Below, one piece after another: positions 55,040 through 64,000 of a DNA stretch of 64,000 nucleotides; the first letter of the stretch is position 1, and each line of letters begins with the position of its first letter. The stretch comes from Odontocerum albicorne (taxonomy: Eukaryota; Arthropoda; Insecta; Trichoptera; Odontoceridae). The stretch lies in assembly GCA_949825065.1 (NCBI GenBank), contig OX463842.1, forward strand, positions 53,020,034 to 53,084,033. The letters are read 5' to 3'. A program made the position numbers and the translations under genes. The notes beneath the pieces were generated by a model. It saw only the letters and a list, made by a program, of their open reading frames with translations. It did not search any database and was not told where the DNA came from.

Positions 55040-55795
55040 TATGGTGATAGAAATTAGTTAACCAATTAATGAAGAAAGAATAAGAAAACAAATACTTTTC
55101 AGAGAGTATCAGGTCCTGAACATAGCCAATTTACATCTCAAATCCATTCTCTGGCACTACCATCGAGAGGAGGGGAAGATGCAGACTCAGCAGATACACA
55201 TGACACGCATGGCAACTAATGAAATGTTCACCATCCCTAGAGTTAAAACCTCTTTTGCCCAAAGGCAATATGCTTATTTGGCTCCCATTACATACAATGG
55301 CGTGCCGACTTCAATAAAGGTAAAGGTAGGAAAACCATTTAGACAGTCGATCGGAGCGTGGTTGTTATTGCGACAGGATTTTGAGTACTTGGGCTTTCAG
55401 GATGAATGACGAGTGGAGGGGATTTGTGTGAGATTTGTGATTGTGTGCGGTATAGTGTGGGATGAATATTTTTGGTCTTTCTGGAGTGATGATGTGTGAG
55501 GAGTTGAATTTCGCAAGATGTTTCCAGTTGTAGTTGAGTGTCACTGTTCGTCAGGTTGATGAGAACGTGCAACGGGGTTTGGTTTGTGTGTAATCAAAAA
55601 TCGGAAAGAAGTATCGATTTTTTTTTTCATGCTAAATATCCTCAGTGAGATACAGGCAAAAGCCTAGTTTACTGCGGATACGACAAATGAAAGGCAACAA
55701 ACCCAGATCCATTAAAATTGTATGTCCAAATCAAATTATCTGTTGTTTTTCTTAAATTGTGTATATTTCTTGTCATGTGTAATAATAAATAAATA
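55040..55795 (+). mobile_element. LINE E, C-terminus plus 3' UTR
   Basis: A C-terminal coding part (to 55409) is followed by about 385 bp of 3' UTR and an (AATA)n-type tail near 55780-55800. The 3' UTR recurs at 45728-46118 and 56590-56910. Confidence 0.75.
55068..55409 (+). pseudogene. LINE E ORF2 C-terminal end
   Basis: The frame reads NEERIRKQILFREYQVLNIA, NLHLKSILWHYH, then QQIHMTRMATNEMFTIPRVK, TSFAQRQYAYLAPITYNGVP and ends LLLRQDFEYLGFQDE with a stop at 55409. This matches the last part of CR1/jockey-like ORF2 proteins (TRxxxN ... PRxxTxxxxRxxxxxAPxxYNxLP). This part has no internal stop, so it may be younger than the other LINEs here, but it is 5'-truncated. Confidence 0.7.
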
Positions 55796-55864
55796 AATAA
55801 ATACACTTGTACAGTGTAAATGTGAGGGGAAGACGCTAAACAGGAAGATCGAGGAAAGGAAAAA

Positions 55865-57085
55865 GGAAATATTTATTTATTATATAAAATCAAATAAAAA
55901 ACAATGGCTTTTAACTATTAATTTAATGCCTTGACTATTAAAAATATATTTTTCTAAGATTATGTATGAGGTGCATTACCATTGAAACTTTCCTGCTTTA
56001 TCTTTTATAAAATAAATTAATGAAAATTTTCGACTTTAACTTGGTGAAACTCCATATTAAAATATTAAACAATAAATTTATTTGCTGTTCCATTAATTAC
56101 ATAACTCTCCGTTACGTGTGTTTCTACCTCCTATTCCGAGGCTCTCTGTAGGCGAAATAATCTAGGTTTTGTTATGAGAGCAGTACTTAGGTTATACTGC
56201 CATCGTGTTACTATGGACCACCAACATCGAATAGCATGTAAATAATAAATAAATAAATATAGGTTTATTGATAGCAACAAAGTATGTACATAAAATATTT
56301 AAATATACATAAATTGAAGATAATACATTTAATAGAGAAGCTATCAAAAGGTCTGGGCTCATCTAATAACATCCCCTCGGCCAAAATACACCCCACCAAT
56401 ATAGGGCGAGCCCAGCCACGGGGACACCAGATGTTTTTCAGGCCCCACCCTTGCACACGTAGAATAAAAAGAAAAAGAAAACAGAAAACTAATAGATGGC
56501 AGAAAAAAAAACAAATCCACAAATATCACCTCAGATGAACTCAAATAAACAGATAAAGGTTCCCTGACAGCAACATAATGTGAACATATGGTATATACTG
56601 TTGTGAGGAGTTGAGTTTCGCAAGATGTTTCCAGTTGTAGTTGAGTGTCACTGTTTGTCAGGTTGATGAGAGCGTGCAATGGGGTTTTTTTGTGTTATCA
56701 AAAATCGGAAAGAAGTATCGATTTATTTTTTCATGCTAAATATCCTCAGTGAGATACAGGCAAAAGCCTAGTTTACTGGGGATACGACAAATGAAAGGCA
56801 ACAAACCCAGATCCATTAAAATTATACGTCCAAATCAAATTACCTGTTGTTTTTTTCTCAAATTGTGTATATTTCTTGTCATGTGTAATAATAAATAAAA
56901 TAAAAAAAATACTCGTATGATATAATAAACTCATTCCGAGTATCGCACACACATCGCAAAACAAACAACAGAAAACACATTTAAGATAGGAGACATCAAA
57001 AGGTCCGGGCTATTCCCACAAATATTCCCCGGGCCGAGATACACCCCACTAATGTAGGGCGAGCCCGACCGCAAGGATATCGAGG
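55865..57085. repeat. Composite repeat block, copy 2
   Basis: This has the same order as 6375-7296: a LINE 3' region with an (AATA)n tail (to about 56262), then two R1 modules. The only large difference is an extra piece (56590-56910) that matches the LINE E 3' UTR. The second R1 module resumes at about 56912 (ctcgtatgatataataaac, against ctcgtataataaacac at 7135). Confidence 0.8.
56590..56910 (+). mobile_element. LINE E 3' UTR nested in composite block
   Basis: It begins inside the UTR (gtgaggagttgagtttcgc) and ends with aataataaataaaataaaaa. The 7100-7140 copy shows the same locus without it. It is a short 5'-truncated LINE insertion. Confidence 0.75.
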
Positions 57086-57439
57086 GGTTTTCAACCCTCA
57101 CTCCCGTATATCTAGACTAAAAAAACAAAATATATGTCAGAAAACAAAATAAAAAGTAAACCCACATATACCACCTCAGGTTAACTGTCAGCAAGGACGA
57201 AAAAAAGAAAAGCCTCAAAGGAGTCCAAATTTTATAAAAGTTAAATGACAAATGAGAAACGATGTTTACACATAAAAACCACAACACAACGCATGGAAAT
57301 AATTGCACATGGCAGTAATATAAAAATGAATGAGAAGATAGCGCACAAACATATAAGGTAGCATTTTAGAGCATCTATGAAGATACAACTATTCATCCGC
57401 TATTTCAAGGTCTGGGGCAACTCATTTCTACACTCATTT
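57086..57439. other. No supported gene
   Basis: This is AT-rich, and a 63-codon frame on the minus strand lacks motifs. Confidence 0.35.
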
Positions 57440-57440
57440 A

Positions 57441-57995
57441 ATCAAGTTTATAATAATTTGGAAGAAGGAAAATAGAAAGTCAGGGAAATCGTAGGAGTTT
57501 TTAGGAGCTAGTCCTTAAGGGAGAGATGATGATGATTTGTTGATAAATAAAACTCGTTAGATCGCAATGCGGAAAGAGAGGAATTTTATTAGTAACGTAG
57601 GTATTTATATCATTTTAGAATGTGCGCGGGAATGCGCTCGCGATATGCCTACGTCTCGTTTCTGCGAATGCAAAAACGATTAATGTTGTGTGTAGGTATC
57701 ATTCAAATACGGAACTGGCGAGACAAGTGTGGTGCGTTCTCGCTCCAGTATGGAATGCAGTCCGCTCCCGGCTACGGGTTGAATGGCCGGCGCGTGGACT
57801 TTGTAATTGTTTGTTTTGCATTGCTAAGGAATGCAAAGGTGACTTCATCGGTCATTGACCGTGTGTATGGACGCCCACAGTGTTCCGAGTGTGCGACCGC
57901 CACAAGTTGTATGAGAAGGTTTTTATTGCGATAGGAAAGTCTGGCGTCCTTTCCTCACTGTCTAGCCTTACATAGAGACGGCGTGATATATATGT
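57441..57995 (+). pseudogene. LINE D tail, split by solo LTR
   Basis: The left part (57441-57499: NQVYNNLEEGK-like, KVREIVGV-like) and the right part (57905-57995: VVWEGFYCDRKVWRPFLTV-like) are one LINE D C-terminus with the solo LTR between. Removing 57500-57904 and one copy of agtt gives the arrangement seen at 16371-16440. Confidence 0.7.
57500..57904 (-). mobile_element. Solo-LTR-like element, copy 3 (405 bp), nested
   Basis: Read on the minus strand it goes from TGTGGC to CCTAAA. The 4-bp direct repeat agtt lies at 57496-57499 and 57905-57908. It has the same length as copy 1. The host is a LINE D tail whose uninterrupted paralogue at 16371-16399 gives an empty-site reference. Confidence 0.75.
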
Positions 57996-59044
57996 ACCAA
58001 TACTAAAATATTGGTATATATGAAAAGTTGGTAAATATGAACAGACAATAAAATTCCATATGATAACGCGACGATTGATAAAGTTCGAACCCCGAGCACA
58101 TCTGTATACATTCTTCTGCATACAAAGTCGACGGCGCACAATGGGGCCAAAATTGAATTTTATATACATTAAGTGAAAAAAACTAAAATTAACAATACCA
58201 AGTTCCGATTACGTTAAAAAGGTTTGCACGTTTTTGCCCTATTTAAAGAAAAAAAAATGTACTCAAGGGTGTATTCTACTCTAAAAATTTGAAAAAACAA
58301 ATCGATTATTTGTTTTTTACATTTTCTTTAAGTTAAGACCTTTTAAAACATGTTCTCAAAAGGAAATTTAAAAATTCTCAATATTTGCGAAGTTATAGCT
58401 ATAAATGAGGCAGGAATTACGCCGCACCGGAATGACCCAGACAATAATCTCAAAACTTTAAATGCGTTTTTCTCAAAATTATTTTTTACAACCTGGTCGA
58501 CTTAAAATATCAAGTTTTATTTAACCGGTTGCCTTTAAATTGAATATACAACTTACATAGATGTTTTTATATCGTCCCTACCTTGAAAAATTTAAAACTA
58601 TTTTGTGAACGAACTGAACGTTTGATCGTTGCACAGGTAGATGTTATACGTTCACTCAATTCTGACGAATTATATAATATGTGCTTATTTTTGAAATGAG
58701 GTTATGATGATAGTTCTGGCCATAGATTCTTACAAACAAGTTTTTTATGGTGCCGAAGCCGATGATTCAGCTGTATTTTTAACAAATTTTGTTCCCTTAC
58801 GCCTAGTCTTAGGAGCAAAAAAGAAAAGGTAGACGAGCAAATAAAAAAATTAACAATACGCACAATAACAGTAGGCGGACACGGTGACAGTAATACATAA
58901 TCTCATATCTGCAATGATAGACGGCAAAGTCTGTAACGCCATTGCAGAGAATACTTCTGCACAGAGGTATTACATGTGGCGCTACGTGAAAAGATTTTAA
59001 CGATATCAATAAAGTGTTAAAGAGGATTATTAAAAGAGAAAATT
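57996..59044. other. No supported gene
   Basis: Frames on both strands are short. The part just upstream of 59046 could hold more of the transposase relic (VLAIDSYKQVFYGAEADDS near 58715 is a weak candidate). Confidence 0.35.
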
Positions 59045-59045
59045 T

Positions 59046-59905
59046 AAATTTTGGTATCTCAGTCTTGCACGGCTGCGTACTCTTTTTTATACCTCATCCA
59101 TTTAGCTTATAAATTACCCATTTAAAAATGGCAAGCCCGAGGATCAGACAAGCATCTAGTTCAAGAACAAAAAAAGAAAATTCAAACAGAGTTCAAAGAA
59201 AAATTGGGTTTGATCGTAGACAAGCCTAAACTGGGCTTTGGAAACACCAATGATGGCAATACTGCCAGGCGTTTGTTTAAATATGCCACAATATCTGCAG
59301 AAATCACTGGATTGGACGTGGATTGAAAAAAAAAATGCATAATATATTAATCACGATATCGTGTGGTCATGAAATTGACACGGAGAAATTCAGAAAATAT
59401 GCATTAAATACTGCCCGATATTTCGTTCGAAATTATCCATGGTACAATATGCCACCCACCCTTCATAAATATTTTATTCATGGACCAGAAATTATATCAA
59501 GTGCTCTACTATCTATAGGGCGGTTAACGGAAGAGGCGCAGGAAGTGCGCAATAAAGATTTTTTTTAAATCCGGGAGCATCACTCGAGAAAATCTAGTCG
59601 TCAAAAATGTAATACTTATATCTATAATTTATTACTTTTATCATCAGACCCCATTATAACTAGCAAAAGAAAATTACCAAAAAAGAAGCTTGCAGTCCTT
59701 CCTAAAGAAGCTGTAGACCATATATTAATACCTCCGTCCATGCAGCTGACAACCCAAACTGACGATACTGATGATCATGAAAGTGACGATGATCAAGAAT
59801 ATATTGATGATTTTTCCGATGAATCTGATAAGGATCAATATTTAAAAATGCATTTTTTATATAAAATAAATGACATTGTACATTATTTTGGGTTTTATTG
59901 AACTT
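59046..59905 (+). pseudogene. RAG1/Transib-like transposase C-terminal relic
   Basis: Reading across frames gives FGISVLHGCV, then PIKKW-ARGS-like residues, KKIQTEFKEKLGLIVDKPKL, GFGNTNDGNTARRLF, SAEITGLD. After a slip at an A10 run: KKMHNILITISCGHEIDTEK, FRKYALNTARYF, NYPWYNMPPTLHKYFIHG, LLSIGRLTEEAQEVRNKDF. Then in another frame REHHSRKSS, LLSSDPIITSKRKLP, and an acidic tail ending HYFGFY near 59900. The order fits the C-terminal catalytic half of RAG1/Transib-type proteins, where the Glu in the S/TEEAQExxNK block matches the last catalytic acidic residue. It has at least three frame changes and lacks the first catalytic Asp region. Confidence 0.65.
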
Positions 59906-60288
59906 TTGAGTGCCATAGGTAGTCAACATTAATTAACGACCTTTTTGAGTATCTTTGCCCCACTGTGCTGCACGAGTGTTCGAAAAGTTACATGACGCAA
60001 GATTTGTCTTGCTCCCGCTTCGATAGCGCTTTACGAATATAATATTTGGATTCTATATTTGAGATTCATATTCTTGGCAACGGACATCGGCATAAAAACG
60101 AGTAATGATTGAATGGGAATTTTGAAATACTCTTGGAGTTTATTGATTGAAAGGGGATTTTGAATTTACATATTATTTGAATTGTTAAAAAAAAATTTGA
60201 CGTGAGACTTATTCATATTTCAAATCCAACAGTTCCTAGATCTTTGACTTTATTTCTAAACATACACAAATGCCATTATCCATTTCCA
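59906..60288. other. No supported gene
   Basis: No homology or array was seen. Confidence 0.35.
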
Positions 60289-60311
60289 TACCGCAGGGAG
60301 GAGACAGAATT

Positions 60312-60425
60312 CTACATTTTCCTATCATGACATAGTTCCTTCACCTTCTCTTCATCCATACATTTTCCTATCATGCCATAGTTCCTTCACCTTCTCTTCA
60401 TCCATACATTTTCTTCTACACCTCT
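60312..60425. repeat. Two-copy tandem repeat, about 47 bp
   Basis: The unit acattttcctatcatgacat, agttccttcaccttctcttc, atccat occurs twice with one difference, plus a partial third start. Confidence 0.85.
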
Positions 60426-60744
60426 TTGTAGTGTAAAAAACCAAGTGTAATACAATGTAATGTCATTTCACGAATATTAAAATGTGAGAAGTTTCTTGAC
60501 AAAAACCGTGACACTTGTTTTTAGATTTTTGAAACATTATATCAGTAGAAAATAAATGCAACTAACAAATACTCATCAACCCGTCTAACAAACTTTCAAA
60601 GTTCAGTCAGAGTAGATCATATGACATGAAAAAAAATTATTCACCAACTTAAAATAAAAATCCTTTTAAAACTGAAAAAAATATAATCAAATACAAAAAA
60701 GAAAAATATCACAAAGTTTTCTATTAGTTTTGAATGTTTTTTTT

Positions 60745-60840
60745 AAGTTGTTGACTTGTTTCGTAGGCTTAAATGATAACCAACGTTTCGGAGGCATTCA
60801 AAATTTATCTTCAAGGCAATATAAAAATATTAGAGAATGA
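60745..60840 (-). mobile_element. Penelope-like 3' motif, third family (weak)
   Basis: The minus strand reads CCTTGAAGATAAATT ... CCGAAACGTTGG then ttatcatttaagcc. This parallels PLE2 (CCCTGAAGATGAAAAC ... TCGAAACGTCGG ... catcataagcc). The CTGA core has become TTGA, so it is degenerate. Confidence 0.4.
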
Positions 60841-61234
60841 CGGTTGCAATACCGTTCAAACGCCAGACATAATTTAAGCCAACTTAAAAACAGCAAAATC
60901 TCATATAAAACTAGAGAAAAGAAAACACGTTTAGAAACTTATGAAAATTGAACAAACGAGAAATCGCGACTGATTGCAAAATGTATCGACCAGTCCATTA
61001 CGTCGGTTGGTCTACCGACCCTGCCATAGGCCATTCTCCACGGTCTCGGCAAGCTGTTCCCACCGAGGCTGTCCCTTACACGTTTTATAAATATGTAAAA
61101 GTTTCCGTATTAGCATACATGAATAAAATTACACCGAGCTCCTTCAATAAAAAAACTTCGTCGTTTCCCTGAAATTGAGTTCAAATTTGAAGTTCGCCAA
61201 AGTAAAACGCTATTCAATCACGTTTGTTAACATT
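60841..61234. other. No supported gene
   Basis: A 74-codon open frame (60948-61172) has no motif. It may belong to the Penelope-like relic on the other strand. Confidence 0.3.
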
Positions 61235-61277
61235 ACACCAGTAGAGATCTGTTAACATTACACCAGTAGAGATCTGA
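61225..61277. repeat. Two-copy 25-bp tandem repeat
   Basis: gttaacattacaccagtaga, gatct occurs twice in succession, identical. Confidence 0.9.
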
Positions 61278-61409
61278 TGTATGGGATGAAATTATTAAGC
61301 TTCTAATTTTGTAATGAAAAAATGTTTGTTTTTAATTTTAAACCAAAGTACCTGGGCCCTAGGGTATATTTAAGAAATAATATCATTAATAAAAATCAGT
61401 CCGCTTAAT

Positions 61410-62170
61410 TCATTTATTTATTTAACACTTTTATTGTCAATACAATCTCGCGGGCTTATTGCCAGGCGGCCATCTCTTCAAACCAAGCAGACAAAAGTAA
61501 ATGAAGCAAATTACATGGTCGCATAAATCATTCAAATAACATGGTCGCATAAATCATTCAAATGACTATCCATCCCTACGAAATCCATAAACATATACGT
61601 GAGCGCATGTTCACGGACCCCACAAAGATGGACAATCACCCGAAAATTATTTTTCATATAAAGTGAGATATCATCAATCAAAAGGAAAGGAAGGGATGGG
61701 GGAGAAGAAAGGAAAAGAAAAATCAGGAATGAAGCACGTTATTTTACTGACTATAAATTAAGAGGTTTTTCAGTCGCTTCTTAAAGCATGCTAAGGACGG
61801 AGCGAGTCTTATATTGGTTTGTAACTGATTCCAGAGTCTCACTGCATGGACAGTAAAAGACGACGTAAATAAAGAGGAGCGGGGAACTGGAAAGTCCAAT
61901 AAACAATCTCTGTTTGAGCGTAGCGCTAATCCATGATTGGAAAGACGCTGAAAATTTTTGGCGAGATAAGAGGGTGCGGCGGGACAGTTAAGGATATTAT
62001 ACAATAGAGACAGTATGTGAATTTGGCGTCTATTTCTAACATTCAACCAGTTCAATGCCTTCTGGTATGAAGTCTGGTACTTTCGCAGGTTGAAGACGCT
62101 GTAATTTGTCCAGCTGTTCCTCTGTAACATCCATGTAACATACGTACGCAGAGTCCAGAATCGGAAAGAG
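61410..62170 (-). mobile_element. LINE B, copy 2 (C-terminus plus 3' UTR)
   Basis: The 3' UTR (61410-61743, with ctcgcgggcttattgccag) and coding end (61744-62130) lie in minus orientation. Related pieces are at 12050-12380, 15405-15967, 48215-48352 and perhaps 21290-21510. A 27-bp repeat (acatggtcgcataaatcatt, caaat) is doubled at 61512-61563 inside the UTR. Confidence 0.75.
61744..62130 (-). pseudogene. LINE B ORF2 C-terminal domain
   Basis: The frame reads NLRKYQTSYQKALNWLNVRN, RRQIHILSLLYNILNCPAAP, SYLAKNFQRLSNHGLALRSN, then FTSSFTVHAVRLWNQL and ends FKKRLKNLLIYSQ. This is the end of CR1/jockey-type ORF2 (VRLWNxLP ... FKxxLKxxL). Compared with the 15405-15967 copy it lacks about eight residues before NLRKY (a deletion after QRLQ). 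The last 100 residues are intact. Confidence 0.8.
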
Positions 62171-62748
62171 CAGAGATTGCAAGAGTAAAATTTTGGTTTA
62201 AATTGGTAGGAATTTTTGCAACACTTGTAAATGAATATAATACATGTAAATTAAAAAAAAACAAATAAAAATTAATGATAAGTAAATACAATTAATACAG
62301 TTTAAACAATAAAAACGTTAAAAATTTCAAGTTCACCGATAAAAAAATAGTATGCAAATAAACATTCTATGATCACACATATGTATCATATACGTAAAAG
62401 CAATACGAGTAGACGAGAAAATACAAACAGAAGTCATTAAAACGTCTAAGCTCATTCCACAACATAGAGAAATACAAATAAAAAAACAAAATATGCATAG
62501 TTAAAGTCTACGAGTATGTCAGCCCCACATTACTTAATGTCTTCAAGCACTTATCAATTAAATAAAGTCACGGCATATTTCCATGTTGAATCAACTTAAT
62601 TATTGTATTGATTTTATTTCCAACATATTTTCTCATAAGCGCTATAAATATATTTAACTCCTCTTTTGAATGGTGTTGCTTTATTCTGCGTTAGAAGCGT
62701 CGGCCCACTTGTTCTAAGAAATGATGTTAAGGTATTCTTAGCTACATC
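62171..62748. other. AT-rich stretch, nothing recognised
   Basis: No homology or array was seen. Confidence 0.4.
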
Positions 62749-62751
62749 TAA

Positions 62752-62835
62752 TTGTCATTGCTGGGCCTCGTAGTAAAGGATCCCCACGACATTACAAAGT
62801 CAATTTAGTCGGAAAGCGAAACAGTGCCGTGGAGT
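62752..62835 (+). repeat. Dispersed repeat R3, copy 2
   Basis: This matches 41330-41405. It ends about 20 bases before the MITE at 62857. Confidence 0.5.
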
Positions 62836-62860
62836 TTTTTGTGTTTCTTTTTTCCTTTAA

Positions 62861-63482
62861 CTTTTCCCTTCCTGTGCTAAAAAAAATCCGCGCGTTCCGG
62901 TGCTGTGTATTCAATACACATAAATATACATGTAAAAATTAGCAATTTAAAATCGAAAAAATAAGAATATTCATAGCCAATCGCTTAAGTTAAATAAATT
63001 TGAAGTCAAAAGTGATAACAAATGAAATTTAATTGCTGAAAACATGAAAAAAACATCAGCCGACGTTTACAAAACGGGCAAAGCGACCACTTCAAATGGA
63101 TGTCCGAAAGCCACTGAAGCGAGAGCAGCGAGCAAACTGGGATTTTATTTCTTGCGTTCCCATATATTGAAGTAGAGTGAGACGTGATTAGCGTCGTTTC
63201 CTCACCCATAGTGTTTTTTTAGAATGAATATATCTACGTCACACACTGGCACACGTTTGATTGTATTGGTGAATTTATTCCCGATTTTTACAAAATATCT
63301 CTGATGTGGCCAACACGTGCTGATTATAATTATTAATTATATTATTTTTTAATTCAATGTGTAAATTTAGTTTGGAGGAGTACGTAAAATTTGAACCCTG
63401 TACGAGTATTTATTATATTTATAGAGATATTAAAGTTTTTAGAAGCAATGTGTACTAGTTACACATCACAGGACAGGAAGGG
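62861..63482 (-). mobile_element. TTAA-type MITE, full copy 2 (622 bp)
   Basis: TTAA is on both sides (62857-62860 and 63483-63486). The ends cttttcccttcctgtgct and acatcacaggacaggaaggg form an imperfect inverted pair. It shares the whole internal order with 53852-54443 (tgaagtagagtgagacgtga; tctctgatgtggccaac). A 67-codon frame on the minus strand is not conserved in the other copy. Confidence 0.85.
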
Positions 63483-63486
63483 TTAA

Positions 63487-63915
63487 ATATATAAAATAAA
63501 CATCATAAGCCAGGAAATAAAACCAAACGGGAAAAAGTGAAACACTATGATTAAACATGTACCGGACATTAATCTTTACATTGTGGATCGATTGATAGTT
63601 TATTAATTCACAGAGACAACATGTAAATACCCATTGACTTCATAAAAGATTTTATTAAAAATCCAAATCTACTCGGACTATTCACAATGAATTTGACATT
63701 TCATCAATTCTGCAATTAGCCTTATTTAATAAATAAACTAACTGTGAATAAATAAAACGGCAATCTCAGTAAATAGATTTTCCAAAAGATCCACACTATT
63801 GGATTTTCAACATATTGATTGAAAACCGAGAGTCTACTCTTTAAACGATGATATGTACTCGTAAATCGTATTTCTATTATTGTCAAGTTTATGAGTAAAA
63901 CTATTGTCAACTTTA
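63487..63915. other. AT-rich stretch, nothing recognised
   Basis: A short match (ttctgcaattagcc) also occurs near 24940. Nothing else was seen. Confidence 0.4.
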
Positions 63916-63917
63916 TG

Positions 63918-64000
63918 AGTAAAACGTTTTCTATCGATGATGCCAAATTCTTACATATCAGTGGTAACGGAAATAAATTGGACAGATTAGAGGTCCTACA
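63918..64000 (+). pseudogene. PLE1 endonuclease-domain copy, cut by window end
   Basis: The frame reads KTFSIDDAKFLHISGNGNKL, DRLEVL, nearly the same as the copy at 16787-16870. It starts inside the domain, so it is 5'-truncated or rearranged. The 3' part lies beyond the window. Confidence 0.75.

Overview
This window looks like AT-rich nuclear DNA of an arthropod, most likely an insect. The evidence is the mix of repeats: mariner DD34D transposases, CR1/jockey-like and RTE-like non-LTR retrotransposons, Penelope-like elements with GIY-YIG domains, tRNA-derived SINEs, TTAA-flanked MITEs and long minisatellites. I cannot name the species. I found no credible host gene, rRNA or functional tRNA. 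Every reading frame with recognisable homology belongs to a dead or fragmentary mobile element, so this is intergenic or intronic DNA. Element family letters below are local labels.

Layout. 1-9 kb: an RT fragment beside a solo-LTR-like insert (281-685), a TTAA MITE piece, a duplicated SINE unit, a LINE C relic, two mariner relics (2945-3475, 4614-5495), composite repeat R1 (6375-7296) and LINE A with a poly(A) tail (7297-8160). 9-18 kb: Penelope-like ends in inverted pairs, LINE A and B relics, a near-pure A/T tract (13375-14060) inside a TIR element, a mariner N-terminus, and the best Penelope-like copy (16587-17135). 18-34 kb: GC-richer unique DNA (18225-19000), a jockey-like relic, SINEs, a 22-bp array, a 220-bp MITE, a 74-bp array and a second solo LTR (32968-33360).

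33-45 kb: a 39-bp array, a second Penelope-like family with hammerhead-like motifs, MITEs, a perfect 22-bp hairpin, a 59-bp array, a 26-bp array of about 41 copies inside a dead mariner, and RTE-like RT fragments, the best at 44725-45545 with a YADD box. 45-64 kb: AT-rich DNA, a 46-bp array, three TTAA MITE copies, LINE E, a second R1 block, the third solo LTR (57500-57904) nested in a LINE D copy, a RAG1/Transib-like transposase relic (59046-59905), LINE B, and a Penelope-like copy cut by the window end.

These parts do not act as a system. What they record is layers of insertion. Two points are unusually clean: the solo-LTR-like family has exact 4-bp target duplications plus a paralogous empty site, and the 26-bp satellite separates the two ends of one mariner. 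I saw nothing that supports a new defence, metabolic or regulatory system.
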